DNA from: an uncultured Pseudoteredinibacter sp.
Lineage (GTDB): Bacteria > Pseudomonadota > Gammaproteobacteria > Pseudomonadales > Cellvibrionaceae
Reading direction: 5' to 3'
Assembly (NCBI RefSeq): GCF_947500695.1
Contig: NZ_CANMSS010000001.1
Location: 496,001-560,000 of the forward strand
Length of the DNA stretch: 64,000 nt
A program made the translations under genes and the position numbers. Position 1 is the first letter of the stretch, and each line of letters begins with the position of its first letter. Below the pieces are notes generated by a model. The model was not told the DNA's origin. It ran no database searches and saw nothing but the letters and a program-made list of their open reading frames with translations. Positions 59,866 to 64,000 of this stretch are shown piece by piece.

Positions 59866-60168
59866 TTAATCAGCACCACCACCAAAGCCCCCGCCGCTTG
59901 AACCATAATCGATGTTGTGCTCACGGGAATACCCTCTATATTTTTTCATAAGAGCTTGATCCACACCAAATGCCTCGGCGACTTTTTCGTCGCAGAAGAT
60001 ACAGATAGCCACTTCTTCTAACTCAGCTTCATATCCTAATTTTTTAAGCGCCGCCTTAACCTGACCCTCCGTGTAGCCTGAAGGCCTCCCATAGTCGATA
60101 GCAAGGGTTTGCGACATCGAAACTATGAACTTTTTCATCTTCCTTTTTACAAAGAATTCACGAAACAT
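59866..60168 (-). CDS. Small cassette protein with glycine-rich tail
   Basis: A 100-residue soluble protein; ATG at 60168 with AAGGA six bases upstream. LKKLGYEAELEEVAICIFCDEKVAEAFGVDQALMKKYRGYSREHNIDYG is predicted helical, ending in a Gly-rich tail (SSGGGFGGGAD). A DUF6559-like family is possible but not certain. It is a cassette gene: attC (60187-60319) lies immediately upstream, its R' core GTTAAAT 18 bp before the ATG. Its own downstream attC is short or decayed (59828-59865). Confidence 0.55.
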   Translation of the reverse strand: MFREFFVKRKMKKFIVSMSQTLAIDYGRPSGYTEGQVKAALKKLGYEAELEEVAICIFCDEKVAEAFGVDQALMKKYRGYSREHNIDYGSSGGGFGGGAD

Positions 60169-60186
60169 TTGATTTCCTTGGGTTGC

Positions 60187-60319
60187 ATTTAACGCCCGCC
60201 ACAGCTGAATGATCTGCTACCTCTTTCATTGACAACATTACTGACCATGAAAGTGGTTACAGATCAGATGCTTTGGAGCGCAAGCGGAAAAGCAGTCTGA
60301 CAACAGCGCCTTGTTACCT
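60187..60319 (-). repeat. attC: Integron attC site, 133 bp
   Basis: On the minus strand it starts AGGTAACAAGGCGCTG and ends TGTGGCGGGCGTTAAAT, giving R'' AGGTAAC and R' GTTAAAT. It includes a long inner stem (CATCTGATCTGTAACCACTT region with TTCATTGACAA region), typical of large attC sites. It separates the cassettes of 59866-60168 and 60326-60946. Confidence 0.82.
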
Positions 60320-60325
60320 GTGACG

Positions 60326-60946
60326 CTACCACAATTTCCACCATCTCTTTGTAGGGGTAGCTAGTTTATAACCGGTAGGTTCCTTTTCTTCGGAGGTTCG
60401 TAAATCCGTGTACTGAATTCCTTGAAAGTCACCGTCATGGCCTGTGATTACTATTTTGCTAGTATCAAGCCAGTTTATAACTTTTTGAGCCTCCTCACGA
60501 ACACTCGGGTAGAATCCCTCAATAAGCTTCTTTTGCTCTGGAGATTCCAGTTCATCCCAGCTATCTGCACTGTAATCCGATGGAGGGACAGCGACCGCCA
60601 AACCGTAGCCCAAACCAAGATTGTCTAAGAACCCATAACCATCACAATAAAGGTCGTAACACTGCTCAATATATTTATGAACATCGGCAGGATGCTCTAT
60701 AACCTTGTGCAGAACCCTACGTAAATACCATTCGTAATACTTGCCAATATCAATATGTGGTCTGAGAGCTTTTTCTGCTTCATATAGAGATGATGGTTGC
60801 TTGTAAGATAATGAAATCAAAGCCAAGTACTCATCGGAACTGAGAAGGCTTTCTAGCTCTTTCTCAGAGTATACCCACTGCTCGAATTCATTAATTTCGA
60901 TCTCTCTAGCAATAAGCTTATAAATGATTAACTCGAACTTATTCAA
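60326..60946 (-). CDS. Hypothetical cytoplasmic cassette protein
   Basis: A 206-residue acidic, helical protein (FELIIYKLIAREIEINEFEQWVYSEKELESLLSSDEYLALISL at the start; GYGLAVAVPPSDYSADSWDELE and FQGIQYTDLRT later). The opening has the look of immunity or anti-toxin type proteins found in cassettes, but no family is certain. Flanked by attC sites at 60187 and 60963. Its ATG lies 17 bp from the upstream R' core. Confidence 0.6.
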   Translation of the reverse strand: MNKFELIIYKLIAREIEINEFEQWVYSEKELESLLSSDEYLALISLSYKQPSSLYEAEKALRPHIDIGKYYEWYLRRVLHKVIEHPADVHKYIEQCYDLYCDGYGFLDNLGLGYGLAVAVPPSDYSADSWDELESPEQKKLIEGFYPSVREEAQKVINWLDTSKIVITGHDGDFQGIQYTDLRTSEEKEPTGYKLATPTKRWWKLW

Positions 60947-60962
60947 TGCACGCTCTCAAGAC

Positions 60963-61045
60963 AGGTAACGCTTTAAACAGGAGGAACGTTTTTTTGTGTG
61001 TCCCGGCCGCGTATTATGCGCCCTTGCTGGCTTTACTTGTTATAG
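60963..61045 (-). repeat. attC: Integron attC site, 83 bp
   Basis: On the minus strand it starts CTATAACAAGTAAAGCCAG and ends AAAGCGTTACCT, giving R'' CTATAAC and R' GTTACCT. The inner arms pair imperfectly (AAGTAAAGC/GTTTAAAGC region), so this is a weaker site than its neighbours, but its position between cassettes is right. Confidence 0.75.
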
Positions 61046-61048
61046 CTT

Positions 61049-61264
61049 TCACGGTTTCGACAGCTTCTCGATACCACTAAGTGCTAGAGGTATACCGGAA
61101 AAGCCACTAAATATTGCTATCAGTAGAAAAGGTACGTATTCGACTGGTTCTTCAAGATAGTATATGTCAAATGACTTAAAAAACTCGGCCAATGCTACAA
61201 CGCATACAAGGCTTAAAAATATACCCAATGTAGCCGGGAACAGCTTTTTGTAGGTTTTAATCAT
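61049..61264 (-). CDS. Small membrane protein, second gene of a two-gene cassette
   Basis: A 71-residue protein with two membrane helices (LFPATLGIFLSLVCVVALAEFF, YVPFLLIAIFSGFSGIPLAL). Its ATG overlaps the end of the 41-residue gene upstream (ATGATTAA), so the two are translated together. Its stop lies 4 bp from the attC site at 60963. Unknown function. Confidence 0.6.
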   Translation of the reverse strand: MIKTYKKLFPATLGIFLSLVCVVALAEFFKSFDIYYLEEPVEYVPFLLIAIFSGFSGIPLALSGIEKLSKP

Positions 61265-61382
61265 TGTTAAGTACGTCCTCTACAATAGTGCCACAGACAA
61301 AATTCTCTTCAGTTTTGTATGAAGCCCAGACTCCTGTAGCTATAAGCATAAAGTAAAACCCGAATAGTACTCGCTTTCTCAT
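61257..61382 (-). CDS. Very short membrane protein (41 residues), first gene of a cassette
   Basis: The ATG at 61382 lies directly after the attC R' core GTTAGAG (61391-61397). The product (MRKRVLFGFYFMLIATGVWA then SYKTEENFVCGTIVEDVLNND) has one N-terminal hydrophobic segment that could be a signal peptide or anchor and a short polar tail with one cysteine. It overlaps the next gene by 8 bp, an arrangement of a coupled pair. A longer upstream frame to 61463 runs through attC and is not the likely start. Confidence 0.5.
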   Translation of the reverse strand: MRKRVLFGFYFMLIATGVWASYKTEENFVCGTIVEDVLNND

Positions 61383-61390
61383 GACTGTAG

Positions 61391-61486
61391 CTCTAACGCC
61401 GCCAACACAGGCAGCCGAAGCGCAGCATAGGCTGTCCAGTGCAATGTGCTTTTTGCATTGCACGATTGTGTTTGGCCTTGTTAAGC
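61391..61486 (-). repeat. attC: Integron attC site, 96 bp
   Basis: On the minus strand it starts GCTTAACAAGGCCAAAC and ends GTTGGCGGCGTTAGAG, giving R'' GCTTAAC and R' GTTAGAG, with complementary arms (GGCCAA/TTGGC). It contains an inner dyad (GTGCAATGC with GCATTGCAC). Confidence 0.88.
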
Positions 61487-61969
61487 ATTTGGTTCTCCGA
61501 ACACGCCCATAATCTGATTGCCTTCTGAGTCAGGCTTGATGGCGGAATACTGAAGAGGAAAAATAGGACTTTGGCCCGTATTGTAAGAAGACCTCACTTT
61601 TTCCTCCGATTTAGACCAGAAATCCTTAAGATTTTGACTAAACATTACAATTCCATTGCCACAAAATATTCCAAATACAAATGGATTAGGATTGATAATT
61701 ATGCCTCTTAACTCGTCGCCATTTGCAGTTATAAACTTACTGAGGATATAGACACGCATTCTATCTGGCAGCGAAACCGACCTCGGAATGGGATAGTACG
61801 GATGCCCGCTACCTTCTTTTGCTATGCTAAGAAGTTCATTAATCTGATGTTCTGCAACACCCCAAGACCTAAGCTCCTCTAGCTCATCAAAGTCATAATA
61901 CTCTGACCAAACTTCGTGTTCGCTAAAGTCTGATGGCTTTAAGTCTCTTGTTATTCGAAATTCTTCCAT
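61481..61969 (-). CDS. Hypothetical cytoplasmic cassette protein
   Basis: About 162 residues from the ATG at 61969. It has a helical N-terminal half (WSEYYDFDELEELRSWGVAEHQINELLSIAKEGSG) and a beta-rich second half (ISLSKFITANGDELRGIIINPN-like segment, VFGIFCGNGIVMFSQNLKDFW). No family recognised. Bounded by attC sites at 61391 and 61988, its stop codon lying in the former. Confidence 0.55.
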   Translation of the reverse strand: MEEFRITRDLKPSDFSEHEVWSEYYDFDELEELRSWGVAEHQINELLSIAKEGSGHPYYPIPRSVSLPDRMRVYILSKFITANGDELRGIIINPNPFVFGIFCGNGIVMFSQNLKDFWSKSEEKVRSSYNTGQSPIFPLQYSAIKPDSEGNQIMGVFGEPNA

Positions 61970-61987
61970 ATCTCTCAACGTAGTGAT

Positions 61988-62077
61988 GCTTAACGCTCCG
62001 CACAGGGGGCGACAAAAGAGCGCAGCGTTTTGGCGCTCCCAGCGACCAACGGAAGCGATTGCTGCGGCTTGTTATAG
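61988..62077 (-). repeat. attC: Integron attC site, 90 bp
   Basis: On the minus strand it starts CTATAACAAGCCGCAGC and ends TGCGGAGCGTTAAGC, giving R'' CTATAAC and R' GTTAAGC, with complementary arms (CCGCA/TGCGG) and an inner dyad (CGCTTCCG/GGGAGCGCC region). It is nearly the same sequence as the attC at 63185-63274. Confidence 0.92.
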
Positions 62078-62596
62078 GGCTTTCTCACCAATAGTCCACC
62101 GCCTCTCTGAATGTGTATAAACTTCTCCATGTTCGTCTTCATCTTGCCAGCTTACGTTGTAACCAATTTCAATTAACTCAGAGGGTAAATCAATATTAAA
62201 TTTCTCAGAGATTTTTTCAGTTAATAAGTCATCCGTTGGCTGAAAGCCTTCATAATAACTTTTATCAAAGAATACTGTAACTTCACTAGACCAAAGATTG
62301 GGGTAGCACAAAAGAATTGCCACCCAGGATTTACCTTCTTCTGATTTTGGCTTTGCTGCCATTAGGTGCTTTGCTGCCTGTAGAAGTTGAGCAATAGCGT
62401 GTCTTTTCCATTCTTTCTTCGATTTAGGCCCCTCTATCAATCTGTCCAAAGTCCATATTTTAAAATTATGATAGTGGCTTTCACCTCTTTCAGGGTAGTA
62501 ACCTTCGAATCTCGAAGCCCATTTAGCTAGTGACCTTAAATGCCTGTTCGGATTTCGAACCTTCTCTAGAGGCCTATAGATGCTTAGTCTTCGCAC
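62072..62596 (-). CDS. Hypothetical cytoplasmic cassette protein (DUF3916-like)
   Basis: A 174-residue protein starting with GTG at 62596. RHLRSLAKWASRFEGYYPERGESHYHNFKIWTLDRLI and later LLQAAKHLMAAKPKSEEGKSWVAILLCYPNLWSSEVTVFFDKSYYEGF recall the DUF3916 family, of unknown function. Flanked by attC sites at 61988 and 62609. Confidence 0.6.
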   Translation of the reverse strand: MRRLSIYRPLEKVRNPNRHLRSLAKWASRFEGYYPERGESHYHNFKIWTLDRLIEGPKSKKEWKRHAIAQLLQAAKHLMAAKPKSEEGKSWVAILLCYPNLWSSEVTVFFDKSYYEGFQPTDDLLTEKISEKFNIDLPSELIEIGYNVSWQDEDEHGEVYTHSERRWTIGEKAL

Positions 62597-62608
62597 TATC
62601 TGATTTCC

Positions 62609-62683
62609 CTATAACGCTTCAATTTGCGGCGAACGACAGTGAGTCCGAGCGCGGTAGCGCTGAACAACATTGACTTGTTAAGA
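62609..62683 (-). repeat. attC: Integron attC site, 75 bp
   Basis: On the minus strand it starts TCTTAACAAGTCAATG and ends AAATTGAAGCGTTATAG, giving R'' TCTTAAC and R' GTTATAG with complementary inner arms (TCAAT/ATTGA). Confidence 0.88.
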
Positions 62684-62688
62684 GTTTT

Positions 62689-63180
62689 CTAATTTTCAAA
62701 GACTACTCTACCTGCTTCAAATATTTCGATATTAAGCTTTAAATCGAAGTCTTGAGGAGTGCCATATGACTCTACTTTCAGATAACCACGCTCTCTCAGA
62801 CTTTTTGTTGCTCCATCCGGCATGTGTATTGAATTCACACTCAAATATTCGTTAGAAATTACCGCACTTTTATACTTTACGAACTCATGTATCACTCGAC
62901 GTTCTTGCCCTGTCAGGTTTTCTACAACTTTCACCAACTCCTTTTTCTGAGAATCTAATCTCTCTGCCTCCCTTCTCTTTGTGTATTTGGACTCAAAGTG
63001 CCTTAATAATATTTTTACTGGAGGGAAAACGATTATTGTTATAAACGCCGCCAGAACAAAATCAGATTGAATTAGGTAGATAGTCAGGCCAATAATACCA
63101 GCTATAGATATGGCAATGTTTTTACCAAAATCCTCTTCTTCATAAATTCGACCCGCCCACTTATCTAGATCCATGTGCAT
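62689..63180 (-). CDS. Two-helix membrane cassette protein (superinfection-exclusion SieB-like layout)
   Basis: A 163-residue protein. Two closely spaced membrane helices (IAISIAGIIGLTIYLIQSDF, VLAAFITIIVFPPVKILLRHF) are followed by a charged helix (SKYTKRREAERLDSQKKELVKVV), an LTGQERRVIHEFV helix and a small beta domain (SVNSIHMPDGATKSLRERGYLKVES). This order is like SieB-type superinfection exclusion proteins of phages, in which membrane helices precede an E-(K/R)-x-(V/I)-L segment. The similarity is by layout only. ATGs at 63180 and 63174 are both possible. Bounded by attC sites at 62609 and 63185. Confidence 0.55.
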   Translation of the reverse strand: MHMDLDKWAGRIYEEEDFGKNIAISIAGIIGLTIYLIQSDFVLAAFITIIVFPPVKILLRHFESKYTKRREAERLDSQKKELVKVVENLTGQERRVIHEFVKYKSAVISNEYLSVNSIHMPDGATKSLRERGYLKVESYGTPQDFDLKLNIEIFEAGRVVFEN

Positions 63181-63184
63181 ATAC

Positions 63185-63274
63185 TCTTAACGCCCCGCAC
63201 AGGGGACGACAAAAAAGCGCAGCGTTCTGGCGCTCCCAGCGACCAACGGGAGCGATTGCTGCGGCTTGTTAAGT
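63185..63274 (-). repeat. attC: Integron attC site, 90 bp
   Basis: On the minus strand it starts ACTTAACAAGCCGCAGC and ends GTGCGGGGCGTTAAGA, giving R'' ACTTAAC and R' GTTAAGA with complementary arms (CCGCA/TGCGG) and an inner dyad CGCTCCC/GGGAGCG. Nearly identical to the attC at 61988-62077. Confidence 0.92.
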
Positions 63275-63685
63275 TTTGACAACTCCGAGCTTCTCGACAA
63301 AACCGAATTTGTAATAGTACCTGTGATAACCATGAACTCCGCTTTTCTCCCAATATGAACTTTCAGGGCCTTCGAAATATTCGAGGTCTTTGCTAGTAGG
63401 CTCACCTAATAGTGATTCTGCAAATGACTGCCAACGCTTGAAAGACTTTACCACTTGCTTACTAGGCACTCGGTGTAATTCAACGGTATGCAGCCCATTT
63501 TGGTTGAACATCAAAGTGAGTATCTCTGGTTCAGTGGACAGCCATTGGCAGCGAACTTCATATACCCCATCAGTTTTCTTACTTAGGCAAAAATCACCAA
63601 ACATCGCTTTACACGACGATTGATCAATTCCCCAGGGTATTTCTATTTGAGGCTTTATGAGCCTGATTCCTTCCGATACTTTCAT
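63269..63685 (-). CDS. Hypothetical cytoplasmic cassette protein
   Basis: A 138-residue protein with beta-rich first half (GDFCLSKKTDGVYEVRCQWLS, LTLMFNQNGLHTVELHR) and a helix (KQVVKSFKRWQSFAESLLG). No family recognised. It is the right-most cassette gene: its ATG at 63685 lies next to a GTTAAGT core at 63691-63697, but no attC arms continue to the right, only sequence leading to the IS transposase. Confidence 0.55.
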   Translation of the reverse strand: MKVSEGIRLIKPQIEIPWGIDQSSCKAMFGDFCLSKKTDGVYEVRCQWLSTEPEILTLMFNQNGLHTVELHRVPSKQVVKSFKRWQSFAESLLGEPTSKDLEYFEGPESSYWEKSGVHGYHRYYYKFGFVEKLGVVKT

Positions 63686-63841
63686 AGAAACTTAACGAGC
63701 CTGTAGAAAAACAGATTTCAAAACCCGCCCCTCCAAAGCCCCATTTCCTTGTTTATCATTGAACATCATTTAAACAAATTCCTTTAACATAATCACGTCT
63801 TATGCGTAAAAAACGCGAGCGAGTGTGAGTAAGTCTGTGTA
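63686..63841. other. Boundary between cassette array and IS element
   Basis: No gene. CTTAACG at about 63691-63697 is the last cassette core; beyond it the sequence no longer resembles attC or attI. The right end of the array, or the platform, was replaced by the IS that begins in this interval. No clear IS terminal repeat can be set without the other end. Confidence 0.45.
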
Positions 63842-64000
63842 TTACTGTAGATTGCCGTAATTCATCACTTTTTCGATGTTATGTACCAAACAGAACAACC
63901 TCCATTGGCCTTGCACCTTCTCTTTTCCTCTCAAAGAAAATCGATTTAAGCGTTTATTCGTGCCAATGTTTCCAAACACTGGTTCAACGACCGACATTCT
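63842..64000 (-). CDS. IS transposase (IS1182/IS5-like), C-terminal end; 5' part outside window
   Basis: The last 52 codons of a transposase run off the window edge. The readable segment contains SVVEPVFGNIGTNKRLNRFS and LRGKEKVQGQWRLFCLVHNI, which is the typical C-terminal block of IS1182-type (DDE) transposases around the final catalytic Glu (VEPVFG). The gene lies at the right edge of the integron array, so an IS has inserted there or was the cause of the array's end. Confidence 0.75.
   Translation of the reverse strand, partial: RMSVVEPVFGNIGTNKRLNRFSLRGKEKVQGQWRLFCLVHNIEKVMNYGNLQ

Noticed and set aside
59820..59866. Short attC between the small cassette gene and the four-helix gene
   Set aside because: Too short, and only one core (GTTAAAA) is recognisable.
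60995..61030. Second dif-like site (GGGCGCATAATACG on the minus strand)
   Set aside because: Matches only about eight bases of the XerC arm, and it lies within an attC site.

Overview
The window looks like chromosomal DNA from a marine-type gammaproteobacterium. Clues are a long AcnB aconitase, many TonB-dependent receptors and glutathione-transferase-like proteins, integron cassettes with attC sites, and a near-exact copy of the gammaproteobacterial dif site at 12658-12685. The genus cannot be fixed from this sequence alone. dif places the window at the replication terminus. Two KOPS-like octamers left of dif and one right of it point toward it.

Layout. 1-12.6 kb is ordinary chromosome: the end of an FGGY sugar kinase, a probably Fur-controlled siderophore receptor, acnB, a periplasmic polyamine-binding-type protein overlapping a GGDEF-EAL protein (same layout as Vibrio NspS-MbaA), and a divergent oxidoreductase/LysR pair. 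12726-26969 is a 14.2-kb transposon-like unit inserted 35 bp past dif. It has perfect 18-bp terminal inverted repeats, a 5-bp target duplication (TCCAG) and extra transposase-site-like repeats inside the right end. I see no transposase in it. It carries a wrecked integrase/ion-channel junction, an AraC-type regulator and a catabolic cluster: TonB receptor, two GST-like proteins, two formylglycine-type sulfatases, a DJ-1-like protein, a small membrane protein and a metallo-beta-lactamase-fold lipoprotein. The regulator's probable operator, a tandem 15-bp repeat with 21-bp period, sits upstream of both the receptor and the first sulfatase.

27-30 kb, which adjoined dif before the transposon arrived, holds two phage-type genes around a three-gene operon (two related small membrane proteins and a PD-(D/E)XK-like nuclease). 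30-42 kb returns to chromosomal functions: a MacB-type ABC exporter operon with a sigma-54 promoter, divergent from an NtrC-type regulator/sensor pair with three palindromic sites between them, then GST, AraC, HCCA-isomerase-like and SDR genes.

42-64 kb is accessory. A fused osmC/LOG gene remnant at 42.0-42.6 kb has its intact LOG paralogue at 53.4 kb. Between them are small minus-strand genes, including a membrane protein/nucleotidyltransferase/acetyltransferase operon and two clear integron cassettes, one of which encodes a radical SAM enzyme with a small partner gene. 54-59 kb has NTF2-like proteins, an SDR broken by an 8-bp tandem duplication, a serine hydrolase, a GNAT and an amidohydrolase. 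60.2-63.7 kb is a minus-strand integron cassette array with six attC sites and mostly unrecognised genes. The window ends in the 3' part of an IS transposase. No integron integrase, rRNA, tRNA or CRISPR array was seen.
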